Position numbers and translations under genes: made by a program
Notes under the pieces: model-generated
What the model was told of the DNA's origin: nothing
Database searches by the model: none
Seen by the model: only the letters and a program-made list of their open reading frames with translations
Assembly (NCBI GenBank): GCA_023264995.1
Contig: JAHFUR010000009.1
Location: 62,001 to 126,000 of the forward strand
Length of the DNA stretch: 64,000 bases
From: Acidimicrobiia bacterium
GTDB lineage: Bacteria > Actinomycetota > Acidimicrobiia > Acidimicrobiales > AC-14
Direction: 5' to 3'
In this document: positions 18,282-26,369 of the stretch, piece by piece
How positions within the stretch are numbered: position 1 is the stretch's first letter
Layout: each line of letters begins with the position of its first letter

Positions 18282-18710
18282 ATGGAAAGCCCCTACGCCC
18301 GTACCGGGATGGAGATCCTCTCCCGCCGGGAGTGCCTCGAGCTCCTCGGCAATCACCGCGTAGGCCGGCTCGCGTATGTCGTGGGCGACCAGCCCATGGT
18401 GGTCCCCGTGAACTACGGCATCCTCTCCGGCATGATCGTGTTCCGCACCGGCGAGGGCGAGAAGCTGGCCGCGGCGGTGCCGGCGAACGTCGCCCTCGAG
18501 GTCGATGAGATCGACGCCGCCTCCAAGAGTGGCTGGAGCGTGGTCGTCCGGGGTCGGGCGGAGGAGCTCTCCGATGCGAGCGACTGGTTTGGCACCTCGC
18601 TGCGCGATGCGGACGTGCCGACGTGGCTCCCCGAGGCGCCCGACCACATCGTGCTCATCCGGCCAACGGTCATCAGCGGCCGGCGCCTCCGCCCCTTGCC
18701 TTCCACCTGA
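18282..18710 (+). CDS. PNPOx-like flavin-binding protein
   Basis: 142 residues from an ATG with GGAGG at 18271-18275. Only the split-barrel domain is present: VGRLAYVVGDQPMVVPVNYG, VALEVDEID, WSVVVRGRAEEL, then HIVLIRPTVISGRR. N-terminal sequence (MEILSRRECLELLG) is nearly the same as in the paralogue at 17137. The family binds FMN, FAD, F420 or heme; the cofactor cannot be decided here. Probably co-transcribed with the 17909 gene. Confidence 0.88.
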   Translation: MESPYARTGMEILSRRECLELLGNHRVGRLAYVVGDQPMVVPVNYGILSGMIVFRTGEGEKLAAAVPANVALEVDEIDAASKSGWSVVVRGRAEELSDASDWFGTSLRDADVPTWLPEAPDHIVLIRPTVISGRRLRPLPST

Positions 18711-18725
18711 CCCGCGGCCGCCATG

Positions 18726-18762
18726 CACAGGAGCGGGGCGGCGGTGCCGCCCCGCTCCTGTG
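18726..18762. terminator. Strong bidirectional hairpin
   Basis: A perfect 17-bp stem (CACAGGAGCGGGGCGGC and its complement) with a GGT loop, placed between the convergent PNPOx-like and alcohol dehydrogenase genes. Followed by a C/T-rich stretch on the plus strand. Confidence 0.85.
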
Positions 18763-18782
18763 GCGTCTCTTCCGTCTGGTGC

Positions 18783-19826
18783 TCAGCTTCTGGTGAGCAC
18801 GACCTTGAGCGCACCCGTGTCGGCGGCTCGGGCGAACACGTCGTAGGCCTCCATGAACTGGTCGAGGCCGAAGTGGTGGGTCACGAACCGCCCGGCGGCC
18901 ACGTGGTGGCTGGCGATCAGGCGGAGCAGCGTCGGCGTCGAGTAGGTGTCGACCAGCCCGGTCGTGATGGTCACATCGCGGATCCAGAGCTCCTCGAGGT
19001 GCAGCGTGACCGGCTCGCCGTGCACGCCAATGTTGGCCACCCGCCCACCGGGGCGGACCAACGCCGCCGACAGCTCGAAGGTGGCCGGGATGCCCACGGC
19101 CTCGATGGCCACGTCGGCGCCCAGCCCGTCGGTGAGGCTGCGGACGGCGGCCAGCGGGTCCTCGCGGCTGTTGTTGACGACGACGTCGGCCCCGAACTGC
19201 TTGGCTGCCTCGAGCCGGCTATCGGCCATGTCGATGGCCACGATGTGGCTCGGGCTGAACAGCCGGGCCCCGATGATCGCGGCTAGGCCGATGGGCCCCG
19301 AGCCGACGACGGCCACGACGTCGCCGGGCCGGATCTTCCCGTTGAGGACACCGACCTCGTAACCGGTCGGCAGGATGTCGGCCAGCATCAGCAGCTCCTC
19401 GTCGGCGACGCCCGCCGGCGCCTGGTACGTGGAGGTGTCGGCGAACGGGACCCGCACGTACTCGGCCTGGGTGCCGTTGATCTTGTGGCCGAGGATCCAG
19501 CCACCCCCGCCGAGGCACTGGCCGTAGCGGCCCTCTCGGCAGAAGCGGCACGCGCCGCAGGCCGTGATGCAGGACACGAGGACGCGGTCGCCGGCCTTGA
19601 CCGTCTTGACGCCGGCGCCGACTTCCTCGACCGTCCCGACCGCCTCGTGGCCGAGGATGCGACCGTCAGTGACGGCGGGGACATCCCCCTTCAGGATGTG
19701 GAGGTCGGTGCCGCAGATCGTGACTGCATCGACGCGGACGATGGCGTCAGTGTCGGCTTGCAGTGTGGGCTTGGCTACCTCCTCCCACGCCTTTTCACCT
19801 GGTCCGTGGTAGACGAGAGCACGCAT
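18783..19826 (-). CDS. Zinc-dependent alcohol dehydrogenase (MDR superfamily)
   Basis: 347 residues. Catalytic-zinc residues lie in ICGTDLHI and GHEAVGTVEEVG; the structural-zinc cysteines are in CGACRFCREGRYGQC; the Rossmann motif is VVGSGPIGLAA near residue 170. The sequence ends in ALKVVLTRS, as in class III-like and formaldehyde-type dehydrogenases, but the substrate cannot be assigned. The start has AGGAGGCGG upstream on the minus strand, and regulatory site B lies 65 bases upstream. Confidence 0.92.
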   Translation of the reverse strand: MRALVYHGPGEKAWEEVAKPTLQADTDAIVRVDAVTICGTDLHILKGDVPAVTDGRILGHEAVGTVEEVGAGVKTVKAGDRVLVSCITACGACRFCREGRYGQCLGGGGWILGHKINGTQAEYVRVPFADTSTYQAPAGVADEELLMLADILPTGYEVGVLNGKIRPGDVVAVVGSGPIGLAAIIGARLFSPSHIVAIDMADSRLEAAKQFGADVVVNNSREDPLAAVRSLTDGLGADVAIEAVGIPATFELSAALVRPGGRVANIGVHGEPVTLHLEELWIRDVTITTGLVDTYSTPTLLRLIASHHVAAGRFVTHHFGLDQFMEAYDVFARAADTGALKVVLTRS

Positions 19827-19891
19827 GTGCCGCCTCCTGAGCGATATGCCGATGAGTCACGTTCACCGTACGAAGGCCCCGGTCCGGCTGC

Positions 19892-19907
19892 CAGTGCCGA
19901 AGGTCCC
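19892..19907 (-). promoter_or_regulatory. DosR/DevR-like box, site B
   Basis: On the minus strand this reads GGGACCTTCGGCACTG, 65 bases upstream of the alcohol dehydrogenase start. It differs from site A only at two pyrimidine positions. Confidence 0.65.
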
Positions 19908-19921
19908 GGATGCGCCACGGT

Positions 19922-20335
19922 TCACGGGGTGATGGTGAGGATCCCGGCTTGGCCGAGCTGTGTGTGGCCCGGCTGGTCGCAGTAGATCGTGTAGGTACCC
20001 GGGGGGACAGCGGCCAGGAAAACGATGATCGATTGCCCAGGAGGGAGGCCGGCGGTGCCGACACCCGCACCCTTTACAACCCAGCTGTGCACGAGGGAGC
20101 CCTCGTTCACGATCGTGATCTTCGAGTTGCGGGGAACGACGACATCGGCCGGCTGGTAGAAGTACTCGCCCATGCGCACTGTCACCGACGGCGCAGCCGC
20201 CTGGGAGGGAGTAGTCGAGCACCCGGCCAGACCGAGGCCGAGGGTTACCGCCAGGCACACCGCGGCAGCCGCGGCGCGCGCTGGCCGAGAGCGGCGGGAC
20301 CGGACGTGGAGTGCGGGCAATGGTTCGTTGTGCAT
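19922..20335 (-). CDS. Cupredoxin-domain lipoprotein with Gln in the axial position
   Basis: 137 residues. An N-terminal signal peptide ends in the lipobox LAGC (near residue 39). One cupredoxin domain follows, with the first copper His in LVHSW and the ligand loop YCDQPGHTQLGQAG. In plastocyanin-like proteins the fourth ligand at C-x4-H-x4 is Met; here that residue is Gln. Small periplasmic-side electron carriers of this type serve copper-dependent redox chains. A palindromic candidate operator lies 34 bases upstream of the start. Confidence 0.88.
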   Translation of the reverse strand: MHNEPLPALHVRSRRSRPARAAAAAVCLAVTLGLGLAGCSTTPSQAAAPSVTVRMGEYFYQPADVVVPRNSKITIVNEGSLVHSWVVKGAGVGTAGLPPGQSIIVFLAAVPPGTYTIYCDQPGHTQLGQAGILTITP

Positions 20336-20369
20336 TCCTCACTTGTCGTCCCGCAAGGGGCGGCGGCGC

Positions 20370-20396
20370 ACCGGCCGAAAGTCACCTTCGGCCCGG
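20370..20396 (-). promoter_or_regulatory. DosR/DevR-like double site, site C
   Basis: A perfect inverted repeat GGCCGAA(7 nt)TTCGGCC at 20373-20393. It contains overlapping matches to the local motif in both orientations: 12 of 16 on the minus strand and 13 of 16 on the plus strand. Located 34 bases upstream of the cupredoxin start. Confidence 0.55.
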
Positions 20397-20412
20397 CATC
20401 GGGCCCGCCGGC

Positions 20413-20853
20413 TTACCGGGAGCGCCTGGAGGCGTTGCGGTGCACGGCCGACATCACGCTGAACGCCAGTTGCCCCGGGCGGAGGGAGGGCGAGCTGGGC
20501 GAGCGGATCAGCTCCAACTCGAGGGGCACGAGCGTGGTCCGTTGCAGCTCGGCCAAGTCGGTGCCCGCGTCGTCGATATAGCTCAGGATCTCGCCGGCGA
20601 GGAAGGTTTGGGCCGCTCGCCATTCGCCCGTGTCGAGGGCCTCACCGGGTCGGCGGGCGGGCTCCATCGCAACTGCGGCCTCCAGCTCCTCACGAGATGC
20701 ATGGGCCAGGCTGTTGAGCCAGGCCCACGGGGGCGCCCAGCGACCGGCGGCGACCAGGAACTCAGCGGCGGCGCCGGCCAGGATGGCATCGCATTCGGCG
20801 AGCAACGTGGTGGCCTGGGTCTCGATGGGGTCCGTGTGCCGGGGCTTCCACAC
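20413..20853 (-). CDS. Uncharacterised protein in the stress cluster
   Basis: 146 residues from a GTG preceded by AAGGAG on the minus strand; the frame is open further upstream, but that region overlaps the LysR gene. Largely helical, with PPWAWLNSLAHASREEL in the middle and a Pro/Ser-rich segment near the C-terminus. No domain is recognised and no signal peptide is visible. It lies upstream of the cupredoxin gene, 77 bases apart, in the same orientation. Confidence 0.65.
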   Translation of the reverse strand: MWKPRHTDPIETQATTLLAECDAILAGAAAEFLVAAGRWAPPWAWLNSLAHASREELEAAVAMEPARRPGEALDTGEWRAAQTFLAGEILSYIDDAGTDLAELQRTTLVPLELELIRSPSSPSLRPGQLAFSVMSAVHRNASRRSR

Positions 20854-20933
20854 GACGTTCTCCTTCCGTCTCCCGCAATCGTCGACCGAAGGCCTCGCCC
20901 GCAATAGATACGAACGCACATTCTGCCGACCGT

Positions 20934-21911
20934 TCAGCGGCGCGGGAGGGTGTCGGGCGGCCCCGCCATGGCCGGCATCCCAGCGCCCTTCAGGTGCCGG
21001 GCCAGGGCGTCGAGGTGCGGCGCCCGGCTGGTGGTGGACGACCAGACGGCCTCGAAGCGGATCATTGCCGGGCGCCCGTTGCTGAGGAGGAGGGGGTGGC
21101 CGATCTCCGGCGACGACAGCTTCGACCGGGGGAGGATCGCCGAACCGACGCCGACGCGCGCCCACTCCTCGAGGACCTGGTAGCTGACGGCCTTGCCTTC
21201 GTACGCGGTGAGTAGGAGCCGGCGAGACCGGAACATCTGGCGGGTCAGCGATGTCAGCCCGCACGTGTCCTGCAGGAGCAGGAACACGTCGTCAGCGATC
21301 TCGTCAAGGCGGACCGGCGCGTTGCTTGCCTCCGGGTCGGTGGCGTCGCCGCCGCGCACGTAGACCAGGACGTCGTCGTACAGCCTCGATCGCTCGAGCC
21401 GGGTCCGGCGGGGCTCGACAGGGCCGAGGACGAAGTCGAACATCCCCTCCTCGAGGGCTTCCCTGGTCTCTCGTCCCTGGAGCTGCTCAAGCACCACCTT
21501 CACGTTCCGGTTGGCCTCACGGTACGGCGCAAGCAGTTGTTCCATGCGCCTGGAGTCGACGAGGGGGCACACGCCGATACGGGCCAGCAACGCCTCGGGG
21601 TCGAGGAAGCTCTCCGCCGCGGCGGAAAGTGCCTCCTGCGCGATCAACACCTGGTCGACAAGAGGAAGCAGGCGGCGGCCGAACGGCGTGAGGGCGACCG
21701 ACCTGGTTGTGCGCAGGAAGAGACGTTCGCCGAGCTCCCGCTCGAGAAGGGCAATCCCGGTCGACAGCGTCGATTGCGTGACATAGCAAATCTTCGCTGC
21801 CCCGGTGAAGGTCCCGGCCTCGACCACGGCGCGCACGAAACGGAGTTGGTTGAGGTTCGTCCTTGCATCTCCCTGACAGGGGTCGGACCGATCGTAGCGT
21901 GGGCATTCCAT
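20934..21911 (-). CDS. LysR-family transcriptional regulator
   Basis: 325 residues from an ATG with GAGGAAGG directly upstream. The N-terminal winged helix-turn-helix reads NLNQLRFVRAVVEAGTFTGAA...STLSTGIALLERELGERLF (about residues 18-65). The effector-binding domain follows and contains a YVRGGD loop and an ILPRSKL segment, similar to CysB/OxyR-type sensors only in fold. It is divergent from the GNAT/acyl-CoA ligase gene, which is its most likely target. Confidence 0.9.
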   Translation of the reverse strand: MECPRYDRSDPCQGDARTNLNQLRFVRAVVEAGTFTGAAKICYVTQSTLSTGIALLERELGERLFLRTTRSVALTPFGRRLLPLVDQVLIAQEALSAAAESFLDPEALLARIGVCPLVDSRRMEQLLAPYREANRNVKVVLEQLQGRETREALEEGMFDFVLGPVEPRRTRLERSRLYDDVLVYVRGGDATDPEASNAPVRLDEIADDVFLLLQDTCGLTSLTRQMFRSRRLLLTAYEGKAVSYQVLEEWARVGVGSAILPRSKLSSPEIGHPLLLSNGRPAMIRFEAVWSSTTSRAPHLDALARHLKGAGMPAMAGPPDTLPRR

Positions 21912-21926
21912 CGCCTTCCTCAATAA

Positions 21927-21950
21927 ATTGGATCGAAGCCCACGATCAAT
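21927..21950. promoter_or_regulatory. Candidate LysR operator
   Basis: An interrupted inverted repeat, ATTGGATCG - 7 nt - CGATCAAT, 16 bases before the LysR start and about 100 bases before the divergent GNAT/ligase start. Position and symmetry fit an autoregulatory LysR box; this is an inference. Confidence 0.5.
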
Positions 21951-22053
21951 TGCCTTGGTCGGCGAGTGATGGGCGCGGCCGGCAGGATCGATGTGATAGT
22001 TGGCGTGGCGCATCCCTGGGCGATGTGCCTCGACCAGGCGGAGGAGGCGGTTC

Positions 22054-24765
22054 ATGAGCCCGAGCGACGAACGGCCACCGGCGCACTGGGCCTGCGACGT
22101 GGTCGTCGCCGACGGTGGCACCGTCCGCGTCCGGCCGGTGCAGAGCTCGGATGGGCCGGGACTTGTGGCGTTCCATGCCCGGCTGTCGCCGGAATCGGTG
22201 TACTTCCGGTTCTTCGGTGGCCACCCCAGCCTGACCGATGCCGAGGTGGCCCGGTTCACCGTCGTCGACTATGTCGACCGCGTGGCGTTGGTTGCCGAGC
22301 TCGGCCACCGGCTTGTCGGCGTGGCCCGCTACGACCGGTTGCCCTCGGACCCGCAGCGGGCCGAAGTCGCCTTCGTGGTGAGTGACGAGCACCAAGGCCG
22401 GGGGATAGGCACCGTGCTGCTCGAGCACCTCGCCGCGGCGGCACGCGAGCGCGGCGTCACCACGTTCCTGGCCGAGACGCTGGTGGCCAATGCCAAGATG
22501 CTCGACGTCTTCGAGCAGGCGGGTTTCGAGGAGCGCACCCGTCTCGACGAGGGGACCGTGATCGTCGAGCTCACCATCGAGCCGACCGATCGGAGCCGCG
22601 CTGCCATGGAGGAACGCGAGCGGCGGGCCGAGTCGCGTTCGGTCTCGCGGCTGCTGTCGCCCCGGTCGGTGGCTGTGATCGGCGCCAGCCGCAAGCCGTC
22701 CACCATCGGTCACCAGGTGTTGCGCAACCTGCTCGACGGCGGCTTCGCCGGGCCGGTGTACCCCGTCAACCCGAGCGCGTCGCACGTGGCCAGCGTCAAG
22801 GCGTACCCGACGGTGCTCGACGTCCCCGGCGATGTCGACCTGGCGGTCGTCGCTGTCCCCGCGGCTGCGGTGGCCGAAGTGGTGGCCGACTGCGCCGAGA
22901 AGGGGGTGGTGGGCCTCGTCGTGCTCTCCGCCGGGTTCGGTGAGACCGGCCCGGCCGGGGCGACCGCACAGACCGAGCTGCGTGACCTCATCCGGCGCAA
23001 CGGCATGCGATTGGTCGGGCCCAACTGCATCGGCGTGGCCAACACCGCCGTCGGTCTCAACGCCACGTTCTCTCCGTACGCCCCTTTGCCGGGCCGCATC
23101 GCCATGCAGTCGCAGTCGGGTGCCCTCGGTATCGCCATCCTCGAACGATCGGCCCGGATCGGGCTCGGGGTCTCGAGCTTCGTGTCCGTCGGCAACAAGG
23201 CCGACGTCAGCGGCAACGACCTGCTCCAGTACTGGGAGACCGACCCTGGCACCGACGTCGTGCTGCTCTACCTCGAGTCGTTCGGGAACCCCCGGAAGTT
23301 CGGCCGCATCGCCCGGCGGGTCTCGCGCCGGAAGCCGATCGTGGCCGTCAAAAGCGGGCGGTCGGCGGCCGGGATCCGGGCCGCGTCGTCGCACACGGCG
23401 GCGATGGCCAGTTCCGACGTGGCCGTCGATGCCCTGTTCCGCCAGACGGGGGTGGTCCGGGTCGACACGCTCGACGAGATGTTCGACATGGCGCTCGTCC
23501 TGTCGTCGCAGCCCCTGCCCGGCGGCCGGAGGATCGCCATCGTCGGGAACTCGGGCGGCCCGGGGATCCTCGCCACCGACGCCTGCGAAGGCGCCGGCCT
23601 GGAGGTCCCGGAGCTGTCAGCCTCGACGCAGGCCGCGCTTCGGGCCGTCGTCGATGTCAACGGGGCGGTCGCCAACCCGGTGGACCTGGTGGCCGGCGCG
23701 ACCCCCGCCACCTACGAGGACGCGCTCCGGGTCGTCCTGGCCGACGATTGCGTTGATGCCGTGATCGCCATCAATACGGCGACGTTCGCCGCACCCTCTG
23801 CGGACGTGGCGGGCGTGCTGCGCCGAGTGGCGACCGGCGCCGGCAAGCCGATCGTGGGCACGTTCCTGGCCTGGCCGGAGATGGCGCCGCTCCTGGGCGG
23901 CGACACCGGGGAGGCCAGGGTGCCCGCGTTCTCGTCGCCGGAGCCGGCGGCGCGCGCCCTGGCCCGTGCCGCGGACTACGCGGAGTGGCGCCGGCGCCCA
24001 CCGGGTGGTGTCCCGCCGCTCGACGGGTTCGACACCGATCGGGCGCAGGGGCTCGTGGACGCGTGCCTCACGGCCAACCCGGCCGGCGGTTGGCTAGCCC
24101 CGGAGGAGATCGCCGGGCTCCTGGGCGCGGCCGGCATCCCGATGCTCGAGACGGTGACAGTGACAACCGGTGCCAGGGCGGGCGACGAGGCCGAGCGGCT
24201 GGGCTTCCCAGTGGCCCTCAAGGCAATCGGGCCGGATCTAGTCCACAAGAGCGATGTCGGCGGGGTCAGGCTGGGCCTGCGGTCGGCGGGCGAGGTGGCC
24301 GAGGCCTACCGGGCCATGGCCGCCGACGTGGGCGGGGCCATGACCGGTGCCGTGGTCCAGCGCATGGCCCGGCCGGGCGTCGAGACGATCGTCGGAGTGG
24401 TGCACGACCCGCTGTTCGGTCCCCTCGTCATGTTCGGCTTGGGCGGCGTGGCCACCGAGCTCCTGGGCGACCGGGCCTTCCGGATCCTGCCCCTGACCGA
24501 CGTCGATGCCGCCGAGCTGGTCCGCGGCCTCCGTTCGTCACCCCTCCTCTTCGGGTACCGCGGAGCACCCGCGGTTGCCGCCGGCGCCGTGGAGGACGTC
24601 CTCCAGCGCGTCGCCTGGTTGGCTGACGCCGTGCCTGAGCTGGCGGAGGTCGAGTTCAACCCGGCGATCGCTTCGGCCGACGGTGTGGAGGTGGTCGATG
24701 CGCGGGTGCGGGTGGCGCCGGTCGGCCGCCTCCCTGACGAACACCTGCGGCGCATGAGCGGATGA
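22054..24765 (+). CDS. GNAT acetyltransferase fused to NDP-forming acyl-CoA ligase
   Basis: 903 residues from an ATG with GGAGGAGGCGG upstream. Residues 15-185 form a GNAT domain with the acetyl-CoA loop SDEHQGRGIGTVLL. The rest is an ADP-forming acetyl-CoA synthetase: CoA-binding VAVIGASRKPSTIGHQ, ligase domains with the phospho-His motif SHTAAM, and ATP-grasp with LKAIGPDLVHKSDVGG. The layout matches Pat-type protein acetyltransferases, which modify lysines (often of acetyl-CoA synthetase). Whether the ligase half is active cannot be told. It is adjacent to a LysR gene. Confidence 0.93.
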   Translation: MSPSDERPPAHWACDVVVADGGTVRVRPVQSSDGPGLVAFHARLSPESVYFRFFGGHPSLTDAEVARFTVVDYVDRVALVAELGHRLVGVARYDRLPSDPQRAEVAFVVSDEHQGRGIGTVLLEHLAAAARERGVTTFLAETLVANAKMLDVFEQAGFEERTRLDEGTVIVELTIEPTDRSRAAMEERERRAESRSVSRLLSPRSVAVIGASRKPSTIGHQVLRNLLDGGFAGPVYPVNPSASHVASVKAYPTVLDVPGDVDLAVVAVPAAAVAEVVADCAEKGVVGLVVLSAGFGETGPAGATAQTELRDLIRRNGMRLVGPNCIGVANTAVGLNATFSPYAPLPGRIAMQSQSGALGIAILERSARIGLGVSSFVSVGNKADVSGNDLLQYWETDPGTDVVLLYLESFGNPRKFGRIARRVSRRKPIVAVKSGRSAAGIRAASSHTAAMASSDVAVDALFRQTGVVRVDTLDEMFDMALVLSSQPLPGGRRIAIVGNSGGPGILATDACEGAGLEVPELSASTQAALRAVVDVNGAVANPVDLVAGATPATYEDALRVVLADDCVDAVIAINTATFAAPSADVAGVLRRVATGAGKPIVGTFLAWPEMAPLLGGDTGEARVPAFSSPEPAARALARAADYAEWRRRPPGGVPPLDGFDTDRAQGLVDACLTANPAGGWLAPEEIAGLLGAAGIPMLETVTVTTGARAGDEAERLGFPVALKAIGPDLVHKSDVGGVRLGLRSAGEVAEAYRAMAADVGGAMTGAVVQRMARPGVETIVGVVHDPLFGPLVMFGLGGVATELLGDRAFRILPLTDVDAAELVRGLRSSPLLFGYRGAPAVAAGAVEDVLQRVAWLADAVPELAEVEFNPAIASADGVEVVDARVRVAPVGRLPDEHLRRMSG

Positions 24766-24773
24766 CGGATCGC

Positions 24774-26264
24774 TCAGGGGCCTGGCCACTCCTCGGGCAG
24801 CACCTTCACCCCCGGCACGTAGACGTCGAACTGACCGACGCGCTCGTGCTGGCCGGCCCGCCCGGTCGAGGCCAGGAAGCGCTCCAGGCGGACCTGCTCG
24901 GCGGAACCGGCGATCAGCACATAGCCCGGACGGGGGCTTGACCGGACCTGGTCGTTGAACGGCCGCCATCGGACCACGTCCAGGGGTGAGACGATGATCC
25001 GCTCGCGGCCATCGAAGTCGAGCCGGTAGGCGATGTGGTAGGGAGCGAACGCCCGGTCGACCCCCTGCCGGCGGAGCGCGTCGAGCACCGGGGTGAGCGG
25101 GGCACGCGGGCTCAGCGGATCCTCGACCGTGAGCGTGTGGATGCCGACGATCGACAGGGTGGCGACCAGGACGACGCCGACCACCTGACGGGCGGGCGTC
25201 GCGAGAGCCCGGGCCAGGAGCAGGGCGATCACGGGGGAGAGCAGGTAGAGGTACCGCGGCTCGCCGGCGTAGAACGACGCCGGCGAGATCGCGAACACGA
25301 AGGGGTAGGCGACGGCGGCGACGAGGAGGAGCCTCAGGCGCTCCGGCCGCTTCCAGAGCAGGAGCCCGAACACGGCGAGGAGGGCGACGTACGCAGCGAT
25401 ACCGACCAGCGGGCCCGGGTACCACTTCTCGGCATAGGGGATCCGCAACCCGAGGGCCTCGGGCAGCAGCGGCCCGAAGAAGTGCTGGAGGTGGGACAGG
25501 TAGGTGTTGTGGGGGGCGGCGATGTCTGACCGCAGCGCGGCCCAGCCATGGGTGGCGGTCCAGCACAGCCACGGTGCGGCGCCGGCGACCGCGCCGGCCA
25601 GCACGAGGTGCGCCCTCCGGAGCAGGCCGGGCGCCTCGACCGCCAGCCAGACCAGGGCGGGGGCGGCCACGAACACGATCTGTGGAGTGGCCCACCATCC
25701 GACGCCGGCCGCGAACCCGAGCCACAACAGGTCGGGCCTCGTCGCCCGCTCGCGTAGCCGCAGGACGGCAAGGAGGATGGCGCACGACGCCAGGAGGGCC
25801 GTCGAGTAGAAGCCGTAGGCCCGGGTGGACCGCAGGACGAAGAAGGTCGGACCGAGGAGGAACAGCACAGCGGCCACCGGCGCTTGCCGGTCCCCGAGGG
25901 TGCGCCGGCCTATGCGCCAGACCAGCCAGGCCGAGGCCAAGGTCGACAGCATGGGCACGACCTTCACGGCCACCCTGCTCGGGCCCAGAAGGGCGAAGAC
26001 GACGGCTGTGGCGATGGACTCCTGTGACCCGCCGTAGGTCTGTCCCCAGAAGAAGACCGAGACGTGGCCGTGCAGGGCGTGGCGGGCCATGAGCCCCGAT
26101 ACCGCTTCGTCCATGTCGACGGCGCCGAGCCCTGCCGACAGGATCCAGATCCGCAGCGCCACGGCGACCACGATGCCGAGGCCGACGAGCGCGAGGGTGA
26201 CGGTCGACCAGTTCCGGCCGCAAACGTCGTCGGCCGTACCCGTCGCCGTGTCCGCCTGTCGCAC
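24774..26264 (-). CDS. GT-C type membrane glycosyltransferase (family 39-like)
   Basis: 496 residues from a GTG. About ten hydrophobic helices follow a first one at residues 20-40; the first outside loop holds VDMDEAVSG, matching the Asp-Glu motif of GT-C enzymes that use polyprenyl-phosphate sugars. A soluble C-terminal domain of about 100 residues follows. Predicted to transfer a sugar on the outer face of the membrane; donor and acceptor are unknown. Convergent with the GNAT/ligase gene by eight bases. Confidence 0.83.
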   Translation of the reverse strand: MRQADTATGTADDVCGRNWSTVTLALVGLGIVVAVALRIWILSAGLGAVDMDEAVSGLMARHALHGHVSVFFWGQTYGGSQESIATAVVFALLGPSRVAVKVVPMLSTLASAWLVWRIGRRTLGDRQAPVAAVLFLLGPTFFVLRSTRAYGFYSTALLASCAILLAVLRLRERATRPDLLWLGFAAGVGWWATPQIVFVAAPALVWLAVEAPGLLRRAHLVLAGAVAGAAPWLCWTATHGWAALRSDIAAPHNTYLSHLQHFFGPLLPEALGLRIPYAEKWYPGPLVGIAAYVALLAVFGLLLWKRPERLRLLLVAAVAYPFVFAISPASFYAGEPRYLYLLSPVIALLLARALATPARQVVGVVLVATLSIVGIHTLTVEDPLSPRAPLTPVLDALRRQGVDRAFAPYHIAYRLDFDGRERIIVSPLDVVRWRPFNDQVRSSPRPGYVLIAGSAEQVRLERFLASTGRAGQHERVGQFDVYVPGVKVLPEEWPGP

Positions 26265-26306
26265 GGCGCACAGCCTCTCACCCGCCGACGAAGGGGGCCG
26301 ATTGGC

Positions 26307-26324
26307 GGGACGTTCGTCCCTGGG
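26307..26324. promoter_or_regulatory. DosR/DevR-like palindrome, site E
   Basis: GGGACGTTCGTCCCTGGG. The core GGGAC-GTTC-GTCCC is a perfect palindrome with the four-base spacer of the DosR box, and 14 of 16 positions match the local consensus. It sits between the divergent GT-C gene (42 bases) and the universal stress protein gene (45 bases). Confidence 0.65.
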
Positions 26325-26369
26325 AGCGCGGGCCCGAGCCGGCGAAACTCGGGGCAGGAGGTGTTGCAG

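Noticed and set aside
20883-20900. Possible extra DosR-like site before the unknown gene at 20413-20853
   Set aside because: Matches about 10 of 16 positions, not clearly above background in this G+C-rich sequence.
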